Positions 51,784-64,000 of a stretch of DNA of 64,000 nt are shown in pieces; the stretch's first letter is position 1, and the number at the start of each line of letters is the position of its first letter. The stretch comes from Tetrahymena thermophila SB210 (taxonomy: Eukaryota > Ciliophora > Oligohymenophorea > Hymenostomatida > Tetrahymenidae), in contig NW_002476434.1 in NCBI RefSeq assembly GCF_000189635.1, positions 558,001-622,000 on the forward strand, written 5' to 3'. A program made the position numbers and the translations under genes. The notes under the pieces were generated by a model that was given only the letters and a program-made list of their open reading frames with translations, was not told the origin of the DNA and searched no databases.

Positions 51784-52719
51784 ATGAGTTCTCCTCTTGA
51801 ATGCCCTTAGGAATGTTCTGCTAACTATGTCACATTCGCTGACATTGAAAATCAGGTTGTTAAGATTGACATTAACTCCATAGCTTAAGATTCTTCCCCT
51901 AACTCCCCTGCTTCTCCCACATCTACTGCTGAATCTGATAACGATAAAAGTGCTGATTCAATCCCTTCTAACGGTACTCCTGCCAAATAAGAATAAATCT
52001 AAAATAAACATGATGCATAAGAAGATTAAATTTGTAAAATTTGTTTAGAAAAGGAATTCGAAGACCAACCAACTAAGTCTGAAAATAATAACTCCGAAGA
52101 TAAGTTTATTAGCCCTTGCAATTGCAAAGGCTCCATTCAAAACATCCACAGCATGTGTTTTTTCAAGCTCTTGATCATGAGATGCAAAAATGTTGATGGA
52201 AAGGATATTTATAAATGTGAATAATGCTAATAAGTGTTCTAATTAGAAGAAACAGCTGAAGGATTTTAATCCAGAAAGAAAAAAATTCTTTTTAATTTCC
52301 TCTTTATTTTTGCTTTACTATTTTCAGTTGGTATTCTTGTTACCTATATTCTTATTTTGTTAAATGTATTCTACTCAGATAGTAACGTACTCTGCATCTT
52401 CTTAGTTGTTGCCCCTTTTATTATTGTAATCCTATACTGGTAACTTAGCACTTGTCTTCCTGACTCAATTAAATCTGATAAATGGAAAGTAACTGCTAAA
52501 TCAGAAGACAAATATATTGAATATTAAATTGATTCCAAAAACTAAATGATTCTTGTTAGTGTTTGCTCATTTAGTGAACAATAATAATAATAACAACAAT
52601 AACAATAACAAAGCATTACTGAACAAGTAAAATAAATTCAAAATGATAAATCTGCCTCTCTAAATAAATCTTCTCTATCTAATTAATTGTTAAGCAAAAT
52701 CTACGAAGATTAACTTTGA
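51784..52719 (+). CDS. RING-CH (MARCH-type) membrane E3 ubiquitin ligase
   Basis: Single exon, 311 residues. A C4HC3 RING-CH finger is complete: Cys84-x2-Cys87, Cys112-x-Cys114, His122-x2-Cys125 and Cys145-x2-Cys148 (CKIC, PCNCKG, HSMC, CEQC). This family recruits E2 enzymes and ubiquitinates membrane proteins. Two hydrophobic helices follow at about 168-198 and 202-221, the usual MARCH hairpin that places the RING and the C-terminus in the cytosol. Residues 30-80 are Ser/Pro/Asp-rich and disordered; the tail carries a run of about 11 Gln in mixed TAA and CAA codons. Codons are noticeably richer in C-ending forms (AAC, ATC, TCC, GCC) than in any neighbour, which in ciliates often goes with strong expression. 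The conserved Trp after the sixth ligand is not obvious. I am sure of the class, not of the substrate. Confidence 0.9.
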
Positions 52720-55700
52720 AAAGCTATTTAAATATGCTCAAATGATAGCTTAACAAATTTACTATTCTTTTAAAATAATTAATTATAATAGAATAGAAAA
52801 GCTCACCATTTCATTCATATTAACAAATTCAAATGTATAAATTAATAACTCAAAAACAAGATCTTACACTAAATTTAAAAATAAATAACAAATAATTTCT
52901 AATTTAATAACAAATCTCAATCCCACACTTAAACGGTATAACAAAATTTAAAAAAATTCTAATTTAACAAAAATAACAAAAATATAATTTATTCAATTAT
53001 TTAAATGTTGTATATAGTGTTGTAAATATAAAATAATAAAATTTCAATAAATCTTCAAAATCCTCTCAATTTTTATTTTTTAAATTCAGTTTGAATAATA
53101 AATTTTTGATAAATCTAAAAGACGTTATTTGAGTTTTTTTTAAATAAAACAAAAAAAAAATTCTACTTTTGAAGTGTAATTTTTTTTCAACTGAATTTCA
53201 TTTACATAATTTTATTTTTAAAACTTTATATCAATAATTTTACTCTATGAAAATATTTGTCTTAATTTATTTTATCTTCTTTTAATTTAATAGCAGAATT
53301 TGTAATACAAATAAATAGATTACTCGCTTGGATAGCTTAAAGTGGGTGAATAATTAAAAAAGGAAATTAGAATCATTCTTATAAAAGAAAAAGCATAAAT
53401 CATCTCATTTCTCTATCTTAGCATTCGACTATGTGAGATATATTAAATTAATTATTTTTGATTTATTTTATCTATTAATTTGCTATTTGCTTAACTTTGC
53501 GTAACTTTCTTCTATTTTTTTAAGTTATAATACTACATTTACATTAAAATATAAAGGAAAGGCAACTATTGGCATTTGTAAACATAAATAGAAAGTCAAG
53601 TATCAATATCATTAATATTTGTAATATGCGTATATTTATATGTGATTTATTCATATTAATGTATTTTATTTGGTTCATCTTCTATTAAAAATAATAGTTT
53701 TCAATCTAATAAAATATTTTTTTGTAAATCTTTACATGGCTGCTTTACAAATATTTCACTTAAAAGAAGTAAAATTTATTTGTAATGTTTACTTGTTCGA
53801 ATTGTAGAATAAATCCAATTTTAAAGTTCCCTCATAATATTTAGTAAAACATAGGTTATAATAACAATTATTTCGTATTTTAATCTTTAATAAATTTTGT
53901 ACTGAAGGTGGGCTTAACTTCCTAATTTATTTTAAATGGTTCATATTCATGCTTCCACTTACAAAGATAAGATACGTGCAACAATTTAGATTCGAAAAGC
54001 TTATTAAAAAAGCAAGTATTTTAGTAACCCTAATTTTTTTTCATTTTTATGGCAGTGATTTACCGAAGGGCAATCAATGTTCTTTTAAAATATTGATAAA
54101 TGTACAATAAAGTAAAATCAAAAAATTAATATTCTTATAGACTTGAAAAAAAAATTACATAGTATATTATAGAGAACATTCAGATATTTTATGAATGGTA
54201 CTAGGAGACTTTTTTGTTTCTAAATTTTTAAAAAGAGTCTTAAACATATTGTTAAGCTGATGCTAAAATTTGTTAAAGCACTATGTTACAAACAGATAGA
54301 TAGATAGATATATATAATCGGAGATTTAGAGAACTCAGAAATTAATAGTTAACTCGACTAAAGTAGAATAGTTTTTAATTTTAAAAAGCGCTATAACTCT
54401 ATGTACAATCTATTTGTAAAGTAATTATATATTTAAATCACGTATGCTTGCGTATTTAAGAGGAAAATTTTAGTTAAAGAATTAATAAATTATAAAAGAA
54501 TGAGTGAATTGATGAATCATCTCTGATAGTAATGAATAACTTAATATGAAAACAAAGATTTGTAATAAAAATTCATTAATATAAGATATACATTTAAGTT
54601 AAGCAATACCAAATTTATTGGTGGATCCTGTAATTTAAAAAATTTATACTAATTTTGGTACAAAATTAATATTAATAGATACAAAAAAAAAACACACTTT
54701 ACTTAATCAGTATCTATCATTTTTTAAAGCATTGTCTGATTAACATTCTAAAAGAAGCCATTTCTAAATTATCTAAATTCACTCATCGCATTTTTTATTG
54801 AAGTTTTACCTTCTTGTCTATTAAGGCTTCAAAGTTAAGTTAGAAAGCTAGGCTTAATTATTTTTAAAAAGTAAAGTTTATTTATAAAAATTGTAATTTA
54901 AATTATAAAAATGTTTATTTATAAATGAATATTCTAAAGATATAATGGTTTTCTAAATTTTTCACGGAACTTTCTTTCTTTAAATCTTCTATCGAGATTC
55001 TTTTTGATATAAAAGATTATAATAAACCAATAGCTTTAATCAATAATTAATAGGAAATTCATTACAAATCAAGAATAACAGGTATTTAATTTATATTTTG
55101 ATTATGTAAACTTAACATTTTGAGTACCCCACCCTATGACTTTTTTTAAATGAATATATCAAAAGGATACTTACTTTAAAATTATAGCTTAACAATAGGT
55201 AAATACTTAATTACATTTGCTATAAACTTACAAATTTCTTTGGTTAACAATAAAAATATACTGGAACATTTTTTGTAAAAAAAAATGAATTTTAAGTATT
55301 CAAAATTAAACATTTAAATTATAATTCTAATATAAACAGGCATAGGGTATTTATATTTTCTAATAGATAAGAGATTGGAGTTTAAAAAATAACAAATTAA
55401 TGCTATCATAATGTTTCTTTATTTTCTATTTTATATGTTATTGACAAACCATTTCTAGCCTGTATTTATGTTGATTTTTAATATAGAGAAAAAATTGCTG
55501 GAACTAATATTTTGAATATGGCAAAAAGGAAAATAAAATAAAGATAGCTAAGAATAAATTACAATTAAAAATATTTAAATCAAATAATACTAAAAATATT
55601 CTAATTTAAAACTCAATTAAATAAGTTTTTGAGTAAAAATGAAATATTTCAATGAGCATTCTTTATAAACTTAGTATTATTAATATGTGTAACTAAATTA

Positions 55701-57491
55701 TTTATTACACTTATTTCCTTTATTTACATAAATTTAATTATTATTTAAAATAAAAACACTTTCATAGCAATTTCAAAAACAAAAAAAAACAATTTAAATT
55801 TCAAAAATAACTAGCAAAGAAATATAAATGCTGGATATTAAATTAGACATTTTACTTTTAATTTATTAGAGATTATAAATGAACAAATTATTTTATTGAT
55901 AATTTTGTTAGAAGATTGCTATCTATGTAACAAAAAGAAAGCTTACATAGTTATAGTAGATGTAATGTATGTATTAATAATTTATTAAAAAAAAGATATT
56001 ACCATTATACCAATATATTTTTAACAGCAAATCATGAATTGAGTAAGTAAATATTTTTATAATAATTTCCCATTAATTTTATTAAGTTTGAATGCTTTTA
56101 AATATTTAAAGTCCTATTTATTCAAACCTTCAAGTATAAAATATAATTTAATGAATTATATAATTGAACTAAATTTATAGCCAAAATTAGCCATTAAATT
56201 GCAAGTAGGTGTTTTTTAAAAACAGAAAATTTAAAAAGTTGTCTTAAAATATCATTCATATCTTTTTTAATTCAAATAAAAAAAATATAAATAAAATCAA
56301 AAATAGTTATGAGTTAATTACTAAATTTCGTGTAAATTTTTCTTTATTAAACATCAAAGTTAAATTTAAACAAATAAAATTATTTTTTCTGATATCTTAT
56401 TAAAATAAATTATGTTTTTATTTATCAATCAATATTGTCATCATCAAAAGATACCTGATAATAAAATTTTTATTGAATCAATTATAATTAATAGAAAAGA
56501 GATAATGAATTAAAGTATTTAAATATTAATTAATTAAATTTATATTTAGCCATTATAAATTAATAAATACTTCTTATAAACATCTCTTTTTAATCTTATT
56601 TAAAAAAAAGTATAAAATTCAGCAACAAAATTAAGGCAGTATAAAAAAAGTAAATTCTTGCTTTACTAGAACTGATTTAAACACCTATTACATATTTTAT
56701 ATTAATCATATTACTAAAAAATTGATAGAACAAAAAAATTTTATTCAAAAAGAAAATTTTTAGCAAGTTAAAATATTAAGTCAATTGCATAATTTTTAAT
56801 ACTTTTATGTCACCCTTTTCCTTCGTCATGAAAAATAAAAAATAAGCAGAGTAATATTATTATTTAAATTACTTTTTCTAGTTTAAATTTAGAAATAGAA
56901 TTCAGAAATTTTTATTTCTTTTTAAAATTTACAATCTCAAAATTATTTTTGAATTAATATTCTAATAATTTATCAATTTAAAGTAGAATTTCAGTTAAAA
57001 AGTAATTATTTGAATTTATTCAAAGATTTTAAAATAAATAGATCTAAGTTAAAATTTAAATGGCTTTTTGATCAGAAAAAAAAAATAATTTAATATAAAT
57101 TAATTATTTTAGAAAAAATACTTTATGATAAAATAAATTATTTTATTTCAATAAATCATCGAAAATAAAATTTATTAAATTTATTTGCTTAATATAAGTG
57201 ATATTAATTTAAAGTGATATTTTTGTAAGAAAACAATAATTACATCTCAAGTATAGCTTTTTAATAAATATATAACACAGTACTTAAAAATAACATAGAA
57301 AAATAAATAACAATTTAATTTAATAATTAATTAGCAGCTGATACTGAACATAATTTATTACAAAATATTACCTTGTATTATTATCACTCACTTCTTTATT
57401 TTGTAATTTTTAAGATAAAATACATTATAATTATACTAAAAAGAAAGAATAATCTTATCAATAATAGAAATATTTTCAGTTTTAAGATACT
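52720..57491. other. Intergenic, 4.8 kb
   Basis: No confident gene. Between 53247 and 54146 a plus-strand frame is open except for one TGA at 53643-53645; its first part resembles a signal peptide (MKIFVLIYFIFFQ). Another frame, 54191-54526, has higher acidic content. Neither rises clearly above chance. A GATA run lies at about 54297-54312. The rest is plain A/T-rich DNA. Confidence 0.5.
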
Positions 57492-60400
57492 ATGGTGCTA
57501 TACTTGTATAAATTAGTCCTAGTATTTGAATTTATATATTTAATATTGCTCAATAGCTTCATTGAAGCCTCTGAAGATCCTAAATAATGCTTAGATATTT
57601 AGAGATACTATAATAAAAAATAGAATTATACTTTTAGAGATGTTATAGAATTAACAGGATCAAATACTATTATATTGAGAGCTTCTTCAAATTCAGGAGA
57701 TGGAAATTTCATTCAAATTGTAGATTAGCAAACAAGCTAAGTCTTACACTCTTTTAGCATAGATTCAAGTCTAAGATAAACGATCTACTTTAAAAAAAAG
57801 AATAAACTATACACTATCTCTTAAGACAAGCTTGTAGAGAGGCATATTCAATATTTTGATGTTATTAAATAATACTAAATTCCGAATATTGTTTCTATAG
57901 AGGATATTGAAGATAGCTAGAATGAAATTCTCATTTTATCTAGAGATCAAAGAGCTTTTCGATTTAATCTAAATACAGAAGAAGTAAGTAAAAAATATCC
58001 TTTGAGTTTAGAAGGCCAAAAATATGCTATTTAGAATGGGTTCGTAAAAATTATTACTTTAAAAGATTATTAAATATTTGCTAGAGGAGGCAAACATGCT
58101 ATTGAAATTTATGCAACAAGCTTTAATGAAGATATCCCTATCATTTAGCTTTTTTAAAGAGAGTATGTTAAAAAAAATAGCTTGTTTGACTAATCAGATA
58201 TAGTTGGTATAGATGGCACTAATTTAATAGCTATCTAAAGTTCTCTATAGGAAATATTGATAATGGAAATATATTTAGACAAATAAGAGAATAAAATTAA
58301 AGCGATGGAAAAATTTAAAAAAAGTATTTTTAATTTCTTTCCAACTAGGATATTTTACATGAATAAACAAATGAATCATAATTTAGTAGTCTTCTATCAG
58401 CAAAGTTCTACTGAATAAATTTAATTTGAGGTTTTTGTTTACTAAATTATTATTGATTATAGTAAAGATTAAAGCATTAAGATATAATTAAAAGTAATAG
58501 AGATATGGACTATCTAATAATTAGTTAAAGAGGACTTTTCTGTTTTAAATTATCTTCCTTAAAGTATGAGAGTATATGGCATTATGAATGATTAACATTT
58601 AAGCTACGAATTATTAGATGGGGATGGATTTGAGTGCGATTATGATGGTGATGGCTAATTAGATTTTTATTGCAGAGTTCCAAAGATATTGAGATTTAGG
58701 AAATGGGATTAGAGTATAGGTATATTTTATTTGAAAGACAATAGAATTTTAATTCCAAATAGCTTCTATGGTTTGCTAGAAATAAGAAATTCTAATTTGT
58801 TAGAAATTGAAACTATTAAGGCTCCATACTTTTAGTATTAAAAAGTAGAGGTAAGGAGGATTAGTTATTTAAAAAATTTTAAATAAGATAGAATTTTAAA
58901 GGGTTTACTTAATGAATAGTCTTAAATTAATGGCGATAAAAATCTAAAATGGAATTTTTAGGATGAATAATCAAAGCCTAATAAAAGCAACAGGATATTG
59001 TATGAGAATTAAAAAAATGATACATTTATGTGGTACTAGGAAAATTAGTACGAAAACTAAATGTTTATGATATATGATACAAAAGAAATTAGAGAGTTTT
59101 CTATTAAACAGTATTTTGATATCGAGTATAAAAAGTATTTAAATAAAAATATTGTTGCTATGTATTCCTATGATAATATCTTTGTTGGTTGTATTGCTTT
59201 TTATTATCCTGATTTTGGCAATATTATTGGAATAAAAAATCTTAACACATAAAAATTGTAAAAGGTAAGAACTTACTTTTAATTCCATAATTTGGAATGC
59301 TATGAAATTGATGATGCTAAGAATACTGTCAAAAAATATAATTTATATAGCGAGAAAATTTAAATTTTAAGTGATAAGTAAAATATTATGGACTGCACTA
59401 TTAATTAGCAATCAAATCATTTCATTTGTAAGAATAATAATAGCCAATTACTCTTTTGGTCTTTGTTGGATTTTTCTTTTATTTAAATCAGAGAAGTTTT
59501 ACAATGTATAGAAACAACTCAATTAGTAGCTTATTAAAATTTTATATACATGAATTGTGTTCATTTCGGCACTGTCATATAGTTTGACATAAATACAAAT
59601 AATACAAAGATAATTGCTAATAAATCAAGTAGCTACCTTTAATTAATAAAAAATGGATAGTTTTTAATCGCTTCAGCCCCACTTTCACCAGGTTTTATGA
59701 TATTTGATGTTACTAAACCTGCAAACAGCCCACCTCTTTTTCAAATAGAAGATAAAAATGTTTGCTGTTAAAATGTTTACATCGAATACGATGATGCAAC
59801 ACATAAGGTTGCAGTGATAGGAAGTAATTTACTGATGATTGTAGATTTAAAATAATGCATTATATAGGATGATAATCAAGAGTACATTTTTGATTTTGGT
59901 TCTTGTATGCAATGCACTATGGATGCATTTATATCTTACATCCCTAGCTAAAATTTTACTTACTACAGAAATAGCCCTATAAGATAAAATAATCTAGAAT
60001 AAAAAATAAGCAAAAATATTTTTAATCCAACCTTTCTTTCGATAGGTAATGGAAATTTAGAAAATCCTTTTGCATCTGACTTATAAATTATTGAATTTTA
60101 TTTAAGGGTAGAAGTGTTTAAAAATATTTTGGCTGGATTTAACCAAGTAAAGCTTAGGATCTTTATAGACTCAACAAAAGTCAATCCACTAAATAAATAT
60201 TTTTTTGAATGGACCTAAGAAAAATCTATAATTGAAGTGCTTAGCTTCAAACCTTAGGAGTATTTAAAAGAGTAAAGAGAGACATAAAACTTAAAATCGA
60301 ATGATAAATATGATGAAGACCTAAATAATTACAGTCCTGCTTACATAACAATTAGATAAAAGTAAGATATAAAAATAAAATATTGGAATTCTTTATATTT

Positions 60401-63400
60401 TCATCATATAAATGTCATATGCACATAATGTATTGATAACCTAAATATTTCAATTTCATATATGGTTGATTTGTATCTAAATAATGTATAATTCCTTACA
60501 TACGACGGAGACGATGAAAATAATGTTGAAGATATAATTAACGAAATTAACAAGTTATCATCAGATTAAAAACCAGTTAAAGGCTAAAAAAATAATACTG
60601 TTTTAACTGGAGAGGAATAAAGTTAAAATGGAAACAAAGTTAAATATATTTATCCAACATTTTTCCTCAAAAAGATAGATAATACAACAATTTATTCTCT
60701 CAAAATTGAGAATTTGAATATTCAATAAGCTATAATGAATTTTTAAAGCTGCCAGAAAGTGCAGCTAAGAAATTTAAATTTCAATAATAACATTGTTTCC
60801 AGTGAAATAATAACTAGTTAACAGACTTACCTAAAATTAGTCTACTGTTAATTTAGCAACAACAACTTCATAAATCCTAGGTCCATAACCACTAGTAGAC
60901 CTCAAACATTCAACCCTACTGTGTAACTAATTGATCCTGATCAAACTGCCTAAGAAACAAGCAATAGAAGACTCTTATAATTAAAACAAGCTCATTAAAA
61001 TAGTTAAAATAGAACAATTATTTTAATAACATTCTAAAATTTTAATGCTACTCATTTATTGATAAAGAATAATACATTTAGAGATCATTTATTTTTTTAA
61101 GGATTCATAGAAAATTAGCAGTTTTCTATTAAAACTACTTTTATTTTTAAGAACATAACCTTTTCTCAAAACGCTTATGATTTAATCAATTTACCAAAAG
61201 TTATATTTATACAAATATTATTAGAAGTCTTTTTGGTTGCTTAGCATGATGTAATAATGGATAATATTACCATTTTAGAGAATTATTAGACCTATTATGA
61301 AGGCTCTTATGATCTTAAAAGCTACGATTCCTTTTATATATAGCTTTCTATGATTAGAGTTCTCAATTTATCAAATGTGTATATGAAATATGAAAATGTT
61401 GCAGGTCTCATTGAGACAAAGATGGTTAATTTTGTAAATATTTAGAATTTCTGCTATAATGATATATTTGAATTCTAAGATTAAGTTAGAAAAAGATATC
61501 TAAAATTAATTAAAAGCAAAGAAGCAGAAGCTAATCAAAAAAATGAATATATTTTTTAAGAAAAAAAAGATTAAAATTTTTAATAAATTGATTTTCAAAA
61601 AGTTAATGAAAATAGTTTCAAATAATTAAATAGAATGAAAAATAGAATTTTTTAATAAAACATTGAAGTTGAAAATAAAGATTAACCTCCATAAGATAAT
61701 GATAAAAATAAAGAAGTACGAAATGAAAAAGTTACAGAGAAAGAAGAATAAAATGAATAAGAAAAATATAAAGAAGAAGAAAAAGAAAAATAAGAAGGAG
61801 AAGGAGATAAAAATTATGTTTACTTTGGTCCAGTTAGAGTATTTTTTAACAATTTATTTAAAATGTAGGAAACTATTGAGGTTAACTTTAAAAACATTAC
61901 AGTTAGTTACTTACACTTTATAAACACGGTTGTTATTAACATCTTTAATAGAGAAAAAGAATTAAGATTTATTTAGTTTTAAGAATGCAAATTTAACCAG
62001 ATTCAACTTACTTCTACATACCATTATATTCAGGTTAACTTGATTTAGATTTTAGCTCAAAATTCTAATGCTAATATATAGGTTGACAATAATTTATTTA
62101 GCAACCTAATTATTTTTTTCAATTAAAATAGTGATCTCAAGTCTTCTTCAGGTTTGACAATTTAAAGCTTAAAAAGTAAAGCTGTTTTTAATAACAATAC
62201 ATTTGCTAATACTTCTTCAAATAGTGTAATCGGTGCTCTATCCTTAGATGTTAGCTCTTTGACTTTTACGAACTGCACTTTTGACAACAATATTTATTAT
62301 GGCATGGAATTATCAAATAACGAAATATTTAGCTTAAATATCGGTGGTTTTATAGCAGCAAAAGTAGATACAATTTCTCTAACAGATACTCATTTTAAGA
62401 AAACATTTTCAAGTTAAGGAGCAATTTAGATTAAATCCAATCAAAATAAACTTGAAGTTAGTATATTAAAGTGTACCTTCAAAGAAATATTTGCATTTTC
62501 ATCTTCTGGGAGCGTTCTTAATGTTGATTCTTCATAATCAATCTTGCAAATGGTTATACAAGAGAGTACTTTCGAGAATATAGTTTAAATAACTAACTAA
62601 TATACTTACTAAAAGCTAAAAGCTGTGATATATATTGAAAAAGACTATTCATTTTAAAATGATTTAAATTTTGTATAATTTGATTAAGTTGATATCACAA
62701 ATGTGATCACCTAATTTATAGAACAAAAATAGAATTATTTTTTTAATTCATTTTAATCTTCATTCAATTCGTTCTTCTTTATTGGGTCAATTATTAATGT
62801 GCAAGCTTAGTAATTTAACATCAAATCTGATAGAAAATATAAAGAATTAATTGAATTTTTATAATATATTGAACAATTCTAACATTAAAAACTTTAATTT
62901 AATGATAAAGATAAATTAAAAGAATAAATTATGCATTCACCTATATTTTATCTTGAAGAAGGCGAAATTAGTTTGCAAAATATTACCTATTATGGAAATA
63001 GAGAAGAAGTAACTAACATAACCAATAAGTTTTCTCAAAATAATATCCATGAAAATCTATTTAAGTACAAAAAAACTCTTATTGTTGCAACCTAATCTAC
63101 AGTTAGAATTAGCAATCTTAGTGCAATAAACCTATTAGTTACAAAATTTATAGATGTTAAAGACAGTGAAAAAGTAGAATTAAAATAATTATTTTTTGAA
63201 AGAGTAGAATAACTATTAATAAAAGATTTATTAACATCTAATTTAGAAAAAATCGGCCAATCTGCAATCATAAACCTCAAAAAAATTCAAAACATAAGCA
63301 TTGAAAATCTTGAAATCTATTGTGACTAAAATTAACTAAGTTAATAATCATAGTAAAATTAAATTAATAATGAATAATAATAATTACACTGTTTAGGCTA

Positions 63401-64000
63401 AGTAATTTTTATACAAGAATCTTAATTTGACATCAAAAATAGTATTATACACAATTACGTTTCTCCTATTCATAATGGCACAGCAATTTCTATACTAAAT
63501 CCAAATAATTCATGCACAATTAAAAACAATAGATTTTATTATTTAAAAACTAGTGGCTATGGTGGAGCAATATATATACAAATGACTAATTAAGGTTTTG
63601 ATTTCAAGGACTATTTTTATAATTACATTTAAGACAGTAAACAAATACTTAACATTAATCTTGAAGGTAACACATTTTAATTTAACTAAGCTGAAAAAGG
63701 AGGTTGCATTTTTTTTGAGAATTTATTAGATATCACTGACAGAATCAAATTTTAAATAAGCTAAAATAAATTTTATAATAATACTTCTAGATTAGGATCT
63801 TCTTTATATTATTAAAACATTGTCCCTTATATAGAAACCAATAACAAATTCAAATATAATTCAGATGATATTTCAAAATCAACAATATTTTCTACTCCTC
63901 ATTTGATTAAATTAGTTTAAACAGATGAAATTAAATAAATTTTAAATTTTAATTCTTCACTACACTGGAATGATAAGAATTCAGAGTATATTGCTGACAT
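57492..64000 (+). CDS. Giant secreted beta-helix-like protein, 3' end cut by window
   Basis: One reading frame without TGA runs from the ATG to the window edge: 2169 codons and two further bases, so the gene is incomplete at its 3' end. The N-terminus is hydrophobic (LVLVFEFIYLILL), fitting a signal peptide. Residues 376-394 (DGDGFECDYDGDGQLDFYC) form a tandem acidic loop of the DxDxDG type, flanked by Cys, like thrombospondin type 3 or EF-hand-like calcium loops. About 1000-1390 and from 1440 on, the protein is rich in short repeats of beta-helix kind (NNTF, NCTFDNN, YGGAIYIQ, KGGCIFFEN). A Lys/Glu-rich linker sits at about 1396-1440. The Ile/Asn/Gln bias and many TAA/TAG Gln codons are typical of the genome. 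Similar large proteins in ciliates often end with EGF-like repeats and transmembrane helices; that part would lie beyond the window. Function unknown, likely cell-surface. Confidence 0.9.

Noticed and set aside
50793-51800. 335-codon TGA-free frame overlapping the RING-CH start
   Set aside because: Chance-level composition, and it overlaps the well-supported gene in another frame.
53247-54146. Possible small secreted protein in two parts split by one TGA
   Set aside because: Few acidic residues and no clear splice pair; the hydrophobic start is common in AT-rich translation.

Overview
The window reads as nuclear DNA of a Tetrahymena-like oligohymenophorean ciliate. It is extremely AT-rich. 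Every convincing gene has in-frame TAA and TAG codons where glutamine is expected, and each ends at TGA. With TGA as the only stop, the clear genes stay open over 0.3 to 6.5 kb. Introns are AT-rich, GT-AG, mostly 50-400 nt. I recognise no rRNA, tRNA, CRISPR array, telomere array or transposon. In such AT-rich DNA TGA is rare, so open frames of 200 codons or more arise by chance. I therefore accepted genes only on residue composition (Asp/Glu/Gly/Ala well above the non-coding background), consistent splice phases, motifs or paralogy.

Layout. 1-13 kb is gene-poor: a 262-bp tandem repeat (2451-2966) and one two-exon minus-strand gene (6524-8004). 13-18.8 kb is compact: a phospholipid scramblase-like gene, a Ulp1-like cysteine-protease homologue that has lost its catalytic His and Cys, a five-exon gene of unknown function, and a small minus-strand twin-CX9C protein. 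20.1-23.6 kb is a three-exon gene for a 972-residue Gln/Asn-rich protein, followed by a minus-strand longin-like membrane protein. 25.1-34.8 kb holds two minus-strand paralogues with tandem, interrupted cyclic-nucleotide-binding-like domains and long disordered tails. 36.0-46.5 kb holds two minus-strand paralogous secreted, probably GPI-anchored surface proteins inside a segmental duplication; a third flank copy suggests a lost third gene. 51.8-52.7 kb encodes a RING-CH (MARCH-type) membrane E3 ligase. From 57.5 kb to the window end is one uninterrupted reading frame of more than 2,160 residues: a secreted giant with a calcium-loop motif and beta-helix-like repeats, cut by the window edge.

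No operon logic applies. The repeated theme is local duplication (cNBD pair, surface-antigen pair, intergenic repeat) and membrane or secretory function: scramblase, longin, MARCH ligase, surface proteins and the giant extracellular protein.
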